Below, piece after piece: positions 35,235 through 45,444 of a DNA stretch of 64,000 bases. The stretch covers positions 186,001 to 250,000 of the forward strand of contig JARGSG010000066.1 of assembly GCA_030374805.1 (NCBI GenBank), given 5' to 3'. The DNA is from Gracilaria gracilis. Taxonomy: Eukaryota; Rhodophyta; Florideophyceae; Gracilariales; Gracilariaceae. The notes under the pieces were generated by a model, which made no database searches, was not told the DNA's origin, and saw only the letters and a list, made by a program, of their open reading frames with translations. Both the position numbers and the translations under genes were made by a program. Positions within the stretch are counted from its first letter, which is position 1. Every line of letters begins with the position of its first letter.

Positions 35235-36890
35235 CTAGTCTGATTTTGATGCAGGGGTCAGAGACACAGGAAGTGCGAGGCTGTTACCATCGACGTCGTC
35301 TTCAAGCATCTCATCTTGTGCAGGTGCAGCGTAAGGAGGTCTGCTTTGATGTGTTTGTACTGAAGTGGTTCCGAGCGACGCATCATGGATGAGCTTATTA
35401 GATGCAGTTGCTTGTCCAGAATCAACTCGTTGCTTTTTCTGAGGTGTATTAGTCTCGTGATTCACGATGTGATCTTTGGTGTCACTCTTCCTTTTTCGGG
35501 TGTTTTCGTTCACGCGCTGCAGACCATAGCTTGGTGGCAAATTAGATTTCGCAGCTAGATGTGAACGGTAGATCGAAAACATGCTCTCCTGATCGACGAG
35601 CCCCGAGGTGTCTACAAAACCAAGCAAGAACTTTGTCGACACATTGGTGAAGTCAATGCGACGGGCGAGCTTGATGGCATTTCTCCAGCGCGGGCCGGCT
35701 TTGCTGAATTCGGTGTAGCCACGAGTCACCCAGCAATAGACGGCGTAAAAGAAGTATTCGTCATTACCGTGGCACGTCTTCAATATCATGGCAAAAGCAT
35801 TCGCATCAAGTTCCAAAACTGAGCAACGTAACTCTTCGTTGGAGGCATGTGCTTCGAATGGGGAACTTTCCTTCTGCATGGAGCCGAGAAAATGTGCTGG
35901 TTGCTCAAACACGCGCGACATCCACAGGTCAATGAGGGAATCTGCGTTTGTGGTTGGGAAGTTCATAACGGTATTCAACGCGGAGCAAAGGAAAGTTGGT
36001 CGATGACGCACAATAGCCAACGCAGTTTTCTCGCACCATGTCGAGAGGTCTGGAGTGTGGCAAATGTGGGCAGCATATGCCAGCTGAATGACGTCAACGA
36101 CTGCAGTGGGTGGGACGTCATTGTCCTTTCTCCACAACACAGAGGAGCGTAGGTTTCGAATGAAAGAGCAATCATTGGTGTAGATAAATTCAAGAATGTG
36201 TCGGAGCTGCTGTGAGCTTATCGGAACGGATTTAACGTGAGTGGCGGTGGAACAGTTTGCGCCGCTGCTAGTATTGGGGCATGCGTAGTCAGCCAAGTAG
36301 GAGTTGAGGGCGGTGAGTACTGAGCGAGAAATAGGAACACAGAGGTTCTCTTTGGTGTGTATATGGGCATCACACACACCGACGCGATTGTTCACCAAAG
36401 CATCAAACAGCTTTGATGTGACCCGAGACGCATCCGAAACAAACGAATGCTGTGGTTTTTCGGACAGGTCAAATGGTAAATGGGGGACGCAGTCAGGTTT
36501 TAGCGGAAGCGCGGGAAGCGGATAAGCATTGGCTTTAGCTTCGCTGTTCCTTCTGCCCGTCCTGTCAGACGACGGGTGTGGTGCACTCCCTGGAGGGGAT
36601 TCATGGGGCGGATGACTGTTGGCATTGGCTCTACTGGTCCGTCGGCCCTTTCTGTAAGGTGAGGGGCGTGGGTAACGGGCGGAAGATTGATGAGCATTGT
36701 CAGTTCTCACACCTCTTGGGGAAGATCGGGCACGTGTGTTATCGGAAGGGTTTGTAGTACAAACTTTGTACGTTGATGAGGCGAGGCACTGCCGACTGGC
36801 GGCGCTCCAGAATGTCGACCGGATCTCCTGCTTGTGGGCCTTGTCCGTGTTTGAGGTTGGGGAATCGTCGGACAGCAGTCTGCACGACAT
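35235..36890 (-). CDS. BTB/POZ-BACK-like protein
   Basis: This 551-residue protein has a low-complexity N-terminus (1-140) with about three degenerate 30-residue repeats, each with a GRR-type basic motif and a Pro/Ser-rich half. A divergent BTB/POZ region follows at about 150-245 (CDAHIHTKENLCVPISRSVL, then QQLRHILEFIYTNDCSFI). A BACK-like helical region runs from about 265 to 440 (VVDVIQLAYAAHICHTPDLS, ARRIDFTNVSTKFLLGFVDT). The tail is charged with a nuclear-localisation-like cluster (NTRKRKSDTKD, PQKKQRVD). BTB/BACK proteins often act as adaptors for cullin-3 ubiquitin ligases; that role is inferred. The stop at 35235 is followed by a possible frame-shifted continuation. Confidence 0.55.
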   Translation of the reverse strand: MSCRLLSDDSPTSNTDKAHKQEIRSTFWSAASRQCLASSTYKVCTTNPSDNTRARSSPRGVRTDNAHQSSARYPRPSPYRKGRRTSRANANSHPPHESPPGSAPHPSSDRTGRRNSEAKANAYPLPALPLKPDCVPHLPFDLSEKPQHSFVSDASRVTSKLFDALVNNRVGVCDAHIHTKENLCVPISRSVLTALNSYLADYACPNTSSGANCSTATHVKSVPISSQQLRHILEFIYTNDCSFIRNLRSSVLWRKDNDVPPTAVVDVIQLAYAAHICHTPDLSTWCEKTALAIVRHRPTFLCSALNTVMNFPTTNADSLIDLWMSRVFEQPAHFLGSMQKESSPFEAHASNEELRCSVLELDANAFAMILKTCHGNDEYFFYAVYCWVTRGYTEFSKAGPRWRNAIKLARRIDFTNVSTKFLLGFVDTSGLVDQESMFSIYRSHLAAKSNLPPSYGLQRVNENTRKRKSDTKDHIVNHETNTPQKKQRVDSGQATASNKLIHDASLGTTSVQTHQSRPPYAAPAQDEMLEDDVDGNSLALPVSLTPASKSD

Positions 36891-37660
36891 TGGGAATAAC
36901 CTGAACTATACAAAATCCTATTTTTGCGGGAACACTTTCCAGAAAAAATTTAATCAAAACACACAATAAATGCGTTTTTGGCTATTTTTGTGTTTTCAGG
37001 TTACGCCCGTTGTCGCTGTATCTGTGTACCCAAGTTAGGGATTATACCGAGAACAACTTTTTCGTGGTCCAGTGGAGCGCTTCGGATCAATTTATGTAAA
37101 CAACCGCGTCTGCCACTTTGATGCATCTTTACAACATTCGTGTATTGTGCCTCATGCTCAAAGAAAAATCGATGCTCAGTCAGAGATGACTGTGGAAATA
37201 AAACAACACGACGGTGTCCAAAGGTAGAAAGGGTGAAGAGTCCTTGGTTTTACAGTGACTGTAAATTCGAAGCGGGACAGTAGTAGCCAAACCTTCATTA
37301 GACAATAAACATGAGAATAAACAAAACATTAGAACTGTTCAAACAGTGATGCTCTAAACCTAATAGAGCATCGGCTTCCCTTTCGTACTGACACGATTGT
37401 TGTAAACTGGAAGCTGCACATCCAGTGATAGCTGGACCTGCATGATACGACAATTAAGATTAGAATAAGCATAATAAGCAAAACCAAAAGTTAAACTACA
37501 TATATATTTAAATATGATACGAGCTTTGCATGCCTTTATTCCAACGCTGGCGTTGTGAAGCAGTAACGGTTTTTTTACCCAAAATGCCCTGTAGGTAGCT
37601 GTTAGAAGCAGTATTTAAGCCTAGATGTGTTCTGCTACTCGGAACAGCTCTCCCCCTCCC
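36891..37660. other. intergenic region, nothing recognised
   Basis: AT-rich spacer between two minus-strand genes; no frame of interest, RNA gene or repeat was seen. Confidence 0.5.
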
Positions 37661-38701
37661 CTAACTACTTTCTGAAACGTAAAGAAGCTTTTCAGCACGG
37701 TCGCACTCGGTGTTATAAAACACCACAGGATTCCTTTCAACCACTTCTCCCTCTCGTTTTTGCGCGTATAGAGCCCAATGTAGCGGATTGCTAAGGTTTA
37801 AAGCCGTTCTCCGGGCAATCAAGCTCACGAAGACAAAAAGCAATAATGCAAAAATCCATGAAGCAAGCATCACGTAAATCAGAAATGTAGGCACTTCTGT
37901 AGCGTCTATTTCTCTGACAACAAAAGGACATATTCTCTTCTCACTTCCAAGAAATGCACGTCGTCGTATCTCGTGCGGATTGCCCACGTTTTGAAGAAAA
38001 GCGCCAGCAGCTCGTAACGCAAACTGTTGCAGTAGCCCAGTTGAATTGAAAAGAAGTTCCGTCTTGATCAATTTTAAATCTATATCAAGAGCTCCAGACA
38101 GAATTTTTGCAAATCCTTGTCTGCTCCCAGCCTCCGATAAGAACGTAAAGTTATCTCTCTGAAACGCAGCCACGCAGAGAATATCTGATGCACATCCTAT
38201 TTCAACACCAGATTCGGGCAGAGTTCCATTTTCCAGTACTTCAAGTGTATCAGCACGATAAACTGCACTTTGCGAACATCGTACATCTCCATTTATCAGG
38301 CTCACGTTTCCAACATGCTGTAACCTGATGTTTTGTTGCTGTACTTGACATCTGGCTTCTATTATATCACTTTCACGAAATTGTTCTTGGCTCCCTGAGG
38401 TCTTTGATACAATATCAATCCGAACACATTCACCCGATTGAAATCTTTCCAAACGGGCGGGGTCCGTGTAAAACGTTACGAGTACTTCAAGTGCGAAGAA
38501 AAACACCACAGAAACGAGTACCAAAGCGAACGACTTTCTTTGGTAGTTTCGAACATTGATTTTTTTCATTTGGTGAAGTTGACGACAACTTTTGAAAGCG
38601 TGTGTCTTATTTAATGCCGAGAGAAACCCAATTTCGGCAAAGAATGATAGGGTTGTTATTATGAGACTTACATACTGCGACTTCAACGCAATGATGACCA
38701 T
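37661..38701 (-). CDS. hypothetical membrane protein with three predicted membrane segments
   Basis: This 346-residue protein has hydrophobic segments at about 11-30 (SLIITTLSFFAEIGFLSAL), 57-77 (SFALVLVSVVFFFALEVLV) and 273-296 (FLIYVMLASWIFALLLFVFV). Between the second and third lies a domain of about 190 residues with several Cys and N-x-S/T sites (for example GNVSLIN and DNFTF), probably outside the cytosol. The C-terminal 50 residues are basic and polar. No family is recognised. The ATG at 38701 gives the longest frame; a start at Met45 would remove the first segment. Confidence 0.6.
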   Translation of the reverse strand: MVIIALKSQYVSLIITTLSFFAEIGFLSALNKTHAFKSCRQLHQMKKINVRNYQRKSFALVLVSVVFFFALEVLVTFYTDPARLERFQSGECVRIDIVSKTSGSQEQFRESDIIEARCQVQQQNIRLQHVGNVSLINGDVRCSQSAVYRADTLEVLENGTLPESGVEIGCASDILCVAAFQRDNFTFLSEAGSRQGFAKILSGALDIDLKLIKTELLFNSTGLLQQFALRAAGAFLQNVGNPHEIRRRAFLGSEKRICPFVVREIDATEVPTFLIYVMLASWIFALLLFVFVSLIARRTALNLSNPLHWALYAQKREGEVVERNPVVFYNTECDRAEKLLYVSESS

Positions 38702-38749
38702 TTTTGCTGGGAGGCAGCGGAGATGGTACGGCTCCTGGTATCAATGACG

Positions 38750-39295
38750 TCAAATTCCAAATTATGTCGAAGACATTGACGTTGAAGAGGTTCAAATGCT
38801 TGTCTTGTAAAAGTGTAGGATTTCCAGAAAGCGATAAGGACAAATCATCCCGTGAAGCATTTCAATGCTACGCTTTGTCAAAAATAAGTGGAGCCTTGAG
38901 TGCCTTTTGAAGAACCACGGAGAGCAAATGAGCTGTCAATGGCACAATGTGGATTCCCTGAGTACACGCAAGAACGGGCGCAAGCGAACTTCCATGATGG
39001 AAATGATGATGCAACAAAAACTACGAGATACACTCTGGAACATTGCCCAGAAACGTGGAGTGTGAGTCCTAAACATGCGTGACGTTCACGAGAGGGAACG
39101 TGTTTCTATTGGATGCATCCGAATACTTCTTTTCTTCCGCAAGAGATAGAGATAGCCCTGAAGATGTACTTTGCATATCTAGTTGGCAATACGTGGATCA
39201 AATGTCATAGTCAGGGTGACAAAGATAATGTTGTGTTATTATGGAATACTGCAAATGCATTGACAGTTGTAAGTTCTTGCCTCGTTGCTTAGTAT
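38750..39295 (+). pseudogene. possible DNA-transposase remnant (weak)
   Basis: Broken frames on the plus strand include a Cys-rich piece (FKCLSCKSVGF), then YTLEHCPETWSVSPKH and, near 39115-39185, PNTSFLPQEIEIALKMYF. The arrangement is loosely like the zinc-ribbon plus helix start of Merlin/IS1016-type transposases. A related fragment is in opposite orientation at 50749-50946. The call is tentative. Confidence 0.25.
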
Positions 39296-39340
39296 TCCTC
39301 TTCTTGCTCTCACGAAGAATTGGAATGCCGCTAACGGCAG

Positions 39341-40184
39341 TGAGAACACCATTTTGGTAGGAGAAATGGTGCGGGTGATGACAAACCCAGGGGCGGGGGG
39401 ACACAAACACAAAGCAAAAGGGACACAACAGAAAATGCTCTCGAGAGTACCAGCCCAACACGCTGTGTAGCGGTAGTAGGCAAGAGTCCGTAGTAAACAC
39501 ACAAACTGTGCAAAGTAGCAACGACGAAGCTGAAACGTGTAGCAATCGTAAGCCACAGCACGACCAAAACTATAGGTCTAGTGCTGGCGGAAACTGACAC
39601 GAAACGACAACACAGAAGCAGAAGCTCCCTCTCGCAGGACCCAAACGTAGATCACCTGCGGGGAGCGACACCTCTAGAGCCGAAGCACAAGACAGACCCA
39701 AGCAAGGGGTAGTGCTCCTTAGGCTCTTGTCGGAAGAGGGCGGGAGACCAAGCCGCCAAGGGAAAAGGAAAGGTTGAAGAGAGGGGAAGAACACGACAGG
39801 GGAAAGCAAGACAGAGTTTGCTGTGAAAGAAGGTGGGGGGTCGTTGTCAAAGGGGAAGTGGTCTGGCCGGAGTTGGTCGAGATGCGACCGCTCCGGCCCT
39901 TTTATAGGCAATTGAACCTTCAAAACTAGACTCTAAACGCATTTTTACTTTCGATAACCAATGAGCTGGTCACTACTGCAACATATCCCCCGTCTCTGCC
40001 ACTCACCGCGGAGGCAGTGGCGCTTAAGTAGACAGGGGGAGCCGGCGAGGACCATGCGGTTCACTCCCGTGCACCATGCGTAGAAAACTAAAATATCCAT
40101 AAAATATCCAAGTAGAGAAACTTGTAGAATTACACTTGTGTCCAACACGTGCACCGCACACGCTGCACGGAAACACGTGCCACA
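39341..40184 (-). repeat. LTR A (3' LTR of left copy)
   Basis: 844 bp with TG...CA ends; left neighbour is the host repeat GGCAG, right neighbour the end of pol. Edges are defined by divergence from the other two LTRs. Confidence 0.93.
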
Positions 40185-43100
40185 CACTCCCAAACCCAGC
40201 GGGAGCAACACCGAGCGACCAAGAAAAGGGAAACGGGGACATGTCCTAGTTACTTCACGGATGTTTCAAGCACGCCAGTCCCAGAACAGTACACGATCTC
40301 GAATTCGTACCCGGGCGAAAAGATCCAACCAACGGGTGTGGCGTCCACGTACGTCCTTCTTCTGGAAGCGATACCTCAGGGCCTGATGATCCGTCACCAA
40401 CTGGAATGGCTTCGATCCAAGAAGGTAGATGCGAAACTTCTTCAGGGCAAACACGACTGCCAAAGCCCTCCTTTTCGCAAACCGAGTCATTCTGTTCAGA
40501 CTTGTTCATTGTCCTGCTTGCGTACTGGACCGGGGTGGGGAACTTTCCATCCTCCTTCTTCTGAGCCAAGACAGCCCCCAAAGACCGGGTGGAGGCGTCT
40601 GTCTCGACACGAAAAAGGGGCCTCAAAGTTCAGAAAAGCGAGAACCGGGGGGCAAACAAGCTTCTTCTTCAACTCTTCAAACGCTTTTCCTCATCTCAGG
40701 GGTGAACTCCAGCCTCTTCTTGCCTGTTTGTAGCAGCGTGAAAGGGGGCAGAGGTCTGTGAAAACCCTTTGATGAAGCGCCTGTAGTAGCTCGCGAGGCC
40801 CAGAAAACTCCTAAGCTCAGTTGTCGCCGAAGGTAGAGGGGCATCCTGAATCGCTTCAATCTTCTTCATGTCCACGGATACTCCACCAGCCTCGATGACG
40901 TGTCCAAGAAGGTGGATCCTGGGCTGGGCGAAGTCGCACTTGCTGATCTTCAGCTTCAGCTCATGCGAAGCGATGAGCTTCAGCACTTCCGACACGTGGT
41001 GGACATGCTCCTCTCATGGTCTTCGAGAATATGACCACATCGTCAATGTACACACGTGCAAAGGCAATGCGACCGAGAATGGAGTCCATCAACCTTTGGA
41101 AAGTCGATGGGGCTTTCATCAGGCCAAAGGGCATGACCTCAAACTGGAAGGTCCCCTTGCCGACAGACGAAAGTGGTCATCTCTTTGCAACGGGGCGACA
41201 TGCCGATCTGCCAGTATCCAGAGAACAAATCCAGCGTCGTGAAGAACGAACAACCGCCAAGGTCATCGAAGATCTGATCCATGTGGGGAAGTGGCCAACG
41301 ATCTGGTCTCATGATCTGATTCAAGGCTCTGTAGTCGACACAGAACCTTGGTTTTCCATCCTTCTTCGTGGCGATGACAACGGGGAAGGGGAGCCGGGCG
41401 GACGAGCATGGACGCACGATCCCAGCAGCGAGCAATCTTGTCAACCTCCTTTCGGACCACCTCGTCATGCTTTGGTGGTAGTCGACGGAGACGTGATCGG
41501 ATTGGAGTAGTTGTCGGTAATCTCGAAGTCATGCAAGACGGGCACACCAGAAGGCCGGAGGTCATAGAGGGACCACGCCACAATGTCTGTGGCACAGAGA
41601 ACTGAGAAAAGCTTCTGCTGAACCGTCCCGGGGGAGAAGCGACAAACGATCCAGAATGACCTGCCTCTGGTCGGTGTCTGGGGGGAAGTCTCGGCGATCG
41701 AAGGCGCACCCATGCCTCATCGCTGGCAACGGTGTCCTGAAGAGAGTACTCCACTTCAAGTGCTACGCAGACATCACTCTCAGAGGCAAGCACAAGACCA
41801 TGGGGCACTGCAGGGGTTTCCCTTCCGTTCTGTCCTTGACCGGGTGAAGCAGGGCCGTCCTCGGAAGTCTGAAAACCGTTCTGAACTCCATTGAAGTCTC
41901 GGGAACCGCTGGAAGCATCATTTCCTCCTGGGATGTGGTACTCGACTGGGGCCGATATCTGATTCTGGGGGAAAGTAGATGTTCATGCCCCCAAAATCAT
42001 CCTGGAGGAGCTCACCTTCAGCCCCGAAAGGCAAACTGTCCGTCGTGACCGAAGGAAAGGGGGGCACCGGCATGGACCTAAGTGGCGCCTTCTGACCTTG
42101 ATGGTAGAGAACGTCTTGGCGATCTGGCTCCTCCTCATCTCGGCGTGGGAGAAGAAGAATCTCGTCGCGGATCGGGACTGTTAGCCCAGGGTCTTCGAAC
42201 ACAACCGGGTGTGGCTCAAACGGCACGTGCAAGGCTGGGTTAAACTCACCAACTTCGTCTTCGGTATCTTCATCATCATCATCTTCATCTTCATCTTCAT
42301 CTTCATCTTCATCTTCATCTTCATCTTCTTCATCGGACTCATCTTCATCTTCTGTGGCTTCTGCGTCCTCGTAGCGCCTGTTGTCGTTGATAGCGAGATC
42401 ATGCAATTGCTCCAGGGCCCGTTCGTCGGTTGTCAAGGGTGGCGAAGGCGGAGCACGAGCACCAACCTGACGCAAACCAACCAGCCTCCGCGGCCCGGGA
42501 CTCGGGATCTTGACTAGTGTCACCGACTTGCTCTTCTTGATTGTCATGATCAGAGTCGTGAGACCCATCTGGGTTCATTGTCGGGCGATCACCTTCCAAC
42601 GTGACGAGGGTGACCTCTGGGCCCAAAGCGTGTCCATCGAAGAAAACCTCGTCCCTCTTCAATTGAGGCGAACAGACTATCTCCTTCGGAGGGGGAATCT
42701 CATACCTCTCTTCATCGGAATCTGATGTAAAGTCCTCACTATCTGTGCCAGAAATTGGCACAAACTCGTCGATCCCAGCGCGCTCGTAATCTAGTCCGAG
42801 TAGGATTGGCGAGCCATCATATACCATCTTCACCTCCTGTGTGCTGATATCGATGCAGGCTTGCATCGCCTCCAAGGTGGGAAAGCCGATGATGAGGTCA
42901 AATGGGGGCCTTTCGATGACCAGAAATTCGAGCGGGACTCTCACAGAATCGAAAATGACAGGAACATCACGGAGCGTGCCGCGAACCAGAGCGACGTCGC
43001 CGTTTCGCCACGCGAATCTGACGATCAGTGGGCTTGGGCTTCAACGAAAGCCTCTCGGCCAGCTCAGAAGACATGAGATTGGGGATTGCCCCGGAATCCA

Positions 43101-43392
43101 GAAGAGCCTGTGCGGGGAGTCCCATACACCTTCACTGGGACCACTTTAAGGCGTGCTCCCTTCATGGAGGTCTCGGCGAACGTTACTCGACGCGGGGATG
43201 CCTTTCCAGACAAGATGCGGCGAATGTCCTTCTTGGCATCATCAGCATCGCCACGAACCAGCTGACCAAAAGTGGAGACCAGTTGGCGCGTTGGCTAACT
43301 CCTCCAGCAAGTTGTACTTGCCAGAATGCTCTTGAAGCTTAGCGCGATTCGAAGACTTCCTCGCTGTCGGCTTCCGGGACTTCTGAGAGGAC
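40185..43392 (-). pseudogene. pol of left copy: protease, RT, RNase H with many one-base insertions
   Basis: The sequence matches the right copy almost base by base, but the frame is broken over and over by extra bases, mostly in homopolymers or as duplicated single bases (for example CCGGGCG against CCGGCG near 40312, CTGTTTGTAG against CTGTTGTAG near 40728, CTCTCATGG against CTCCATGG near 41012). Protease, RT with YIDD and RNase H are all recognisable. Almost every difference is an insertion in this copy, which looks more like consensus error than natural decay. Confidence 0.8.
42265..42345 (-). repeat. ATCTTC hexanucleotide array coding an acidic run (left copy)
   Basis: Repeated ATCTTC/ATC units on the plus strand read as alternating Glu and Asp on the coding strand. 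The same array is at about 47440-47515 in the right copy. Confidence 0.88.
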
Positions 43393-44547
43393 CTAGGGGG
43401 CCCCTATTGGCCTGAAGCGGCCAAGTTGCTTCCGTACAGCCGGCTGCGACGGGTTAAGCAACGACTGAATGCCAATGTGGTCGGCGGTTCTTTGCTGCTT
43501 CGGGAGAGCCACGCCCTCGGCGGTGCGCTTCGTGGCTGCCACCACCTCGTCATCAGCATCATAGCCCTCAGTCACAACGGAGACTTGACTTGGCTGCCCA
43601 GCCTGCTGGCCACCACTATTGTTCTGTCTGAGACGGTCTTCGGCTGCCGACTCACTACGAGGAGCTCCAACGGGGGGTCGGCGATCGTAAGCGGGGTCAC
43701 GAGACCAGCAGGTGGCGATTGCATGACCCATCTTTCCGCAACGTTCACAACGGGTATTGCGGTGCGGATTGAGACTGCAGCGCGTCGCCCAGTGGCCTGG
43801 TTGACAACAGTATGCACAAGTGCGCTCGCGATCGTCGTCATTCCTCTGAGGTGGGGCCTGCGTCTTCTTCATCATCAGTGTAAGCTGGGAGAGCTGCTCC
43901 GCGAGAAGATCGACCTTGTTCTGCAGAGGAGGCGACGGATCGCCCTGTTTCGGCCTCTGCATAACCTTCTTCGGCGCCGGCAGGACATGAAGAGCCCCGT
44001 GGGACTCCAACACGTTCCTACCGACCACAAAGTCCTTCACCAGTGCCTTCAGTGACTCGTAGTCGTGAGAGCCGCGGAACACAACGAATTGTGCGAGGTC
44101 GGCGTACTCCATGACGGCACGGCGGAGGAGACCAAACCGGGCTTTCGAATTGAACCCGGCTTTCTCGAAAGTTGCATCCATCTTCTTCAAGGAACCGAGA
44201 AGGTCCCCATAATCCAGACGCGCGGATGCAGCGCGACGAATATGTTCCTCAGGCTCCTCCTCGACGCCAAATTTATCCAAAAACGCGCGCTTCACGGCGG
44301 CATAGTCGGATGCAGCATTGTTGAGGACACCATCGGACGAAAACTGTTCGTAGTAGAACTCAAAGGCCTCTCCTTCGAGAAATCCTAGGAATTCAATTGC
44401 ACGTTCTTCGTCAGTCTTTCCACGGGAGGCAACATTCTCGTAGAAGAAGAAGAACTTGCGGATATCGACGTTGGAACCGTCAAAAGACGAAACTCCAGAG
44501 GAAGGAATAGCGTTACTCCCTCCTCGAGAGTACCATGAGAACACCAT
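43393..44547 (-). CDS. gag of left copy, intact, starting inside the LTR
   Basis: This 384-residue frame starts with the ATG at 44547, 12 bp inside LTR B, and reads through the primer-binding site. It has a capsid region (EFYYEQFSSDGVLNN, later EEHIRRAASARLDYGDLLGS) and two CCHC zinc knuckles, CAYCCQPGHWATRC and CERCGKMGHAIATC. It continues toward pol until a frame break at 43393 caused by an extra G run (GGGGGCCCC against GGGGCCCC). In the right copy the same frame goes on into protease without a stop, so gag and pol are normally one polyprotein. Confidence 0.85.
   Translation of the reverse strand: MVFSWYSRGGSNAIPSSGVSSFDGSNVDIRKFFFFYENVASRGKTDEERAIEFLGFLEGEAFEFYYEQFSSDGVLNNAASDYAAVKRAFLDKFGVEEEPEEHIRRAASARLDYGDLLGSLKKMDATFEKAGFNSKARFGLLRRAVMEYADLAQFVVFRGSHDYESLKALVKDFVVGRNVLESHGALHVLPAPKKVMQRPKQGDPSPPLQNKVDLLAEQLSQLTLMMKKTQAPPQRNDDDRERTCAYCCQPGHWATRCSLNPHRNTRCERCGKMGHAIATCWSRDPAYDRRPPVGAPRSESAAEDRLRQNNSGGQQAGQPSQVSVVTEGYDADDEVVAATKRTAEGVALPKQQRTADHIGIQSLLNPSQPAVRKQLGRFRPIGAP
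44517..44535 (-). other. primer-binding site of left copy
   Basis: On the element strand TGGTACTCTCGAGGAGGGA starts directly after the LTR end TTCTCA. The first bases TGG pair with a tRNA CCA end. The same site precedes LTR C at 49684-49702. It differs from the site used by elements 1 and 2. Confidence 0.75.
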
Positions 44548-45379
44548 TTTGGTAGGAGAAATGGTGCGGGTGATGACAAACCCAGGGGCGGGGGGACACA
44601 AACACAAAGCAAAAGGGACACAACAGAAAATGCTCTCGAGAGTACCAGCCCAACACGCTGTGTAGCGGTAGTAGGCAAGAGTCCGTAGTAAACACACAAA
44701 CTGTGCAAAGTAGCAACGACGAAGCTGAAACGTGTAGCAATCGTAAGCCACAGCACGACCAAAACTATAGGTCTAGTGCTGGCGGAAACTGACACGAAAC
44801 GACAACACAGAAGCAGAAGCTCCCTCTCGCAGGACCAAACGTAGATCACCTGCGGGGAGCGACACCTCTAGAGCCGAAGCACAAGACAGACCCAAGCAAG
44901 GGGTAGTGCTCCTTAGGCTCTTGTCGGAAGAGGGCGGGAGACCAAGCCGCCAAGGGAAAAGGAAAGGTTGAAGAGAGGGGAAGAACACGACAGGGGAAAG
45001 CAAGACAGAGTTTGCTGTGAAAGAAGGTGGGGGGGTCGTTGTCAAAGGGGAAGTGGTCTGGCCGGAGTTGGTCGAGATGCGACCGCTCCGGCCCTTTTAT
45101 AGGCAATTGAACCTTCAAAACTAGACTCTAAACGCATTTCTACTTTCGATAACCAATGAGCTGGTCACTACTGCAACATATCCCCCGTCTCTGCCACTCA
45201 CCGCGGAGGCAGTGGCGCTTAAGTAGACAGGGGGAGCCGGCGAGGACCATGCGGTTCACTCCCGTGCACCATGCGTAGAAAACTAAAATATCCATAAAAT
45301 ATCCAAGTAGAGAAACTTGTAGAATTACACTTGTGTCCAACACGTGCACCGCACACGCTGCACGGAAACACGTGCCACA
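44536..45379 (-). repeat. LTR B (shared: 5' LTR of left copy, 3' LTR of right copy)
   Basis: 844 bp. Its left neighbour is a primer-binding site and its right neighbour the end of pol, so it serves both internal regions. Confidence 0.93.
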
Positions 45380-45444
45380 CACTCCCAAACCCAGCGGGAG
45401 CAACACCGAGCGACCAAGAAAAGGGAAACGGGGACATGTCCTAG

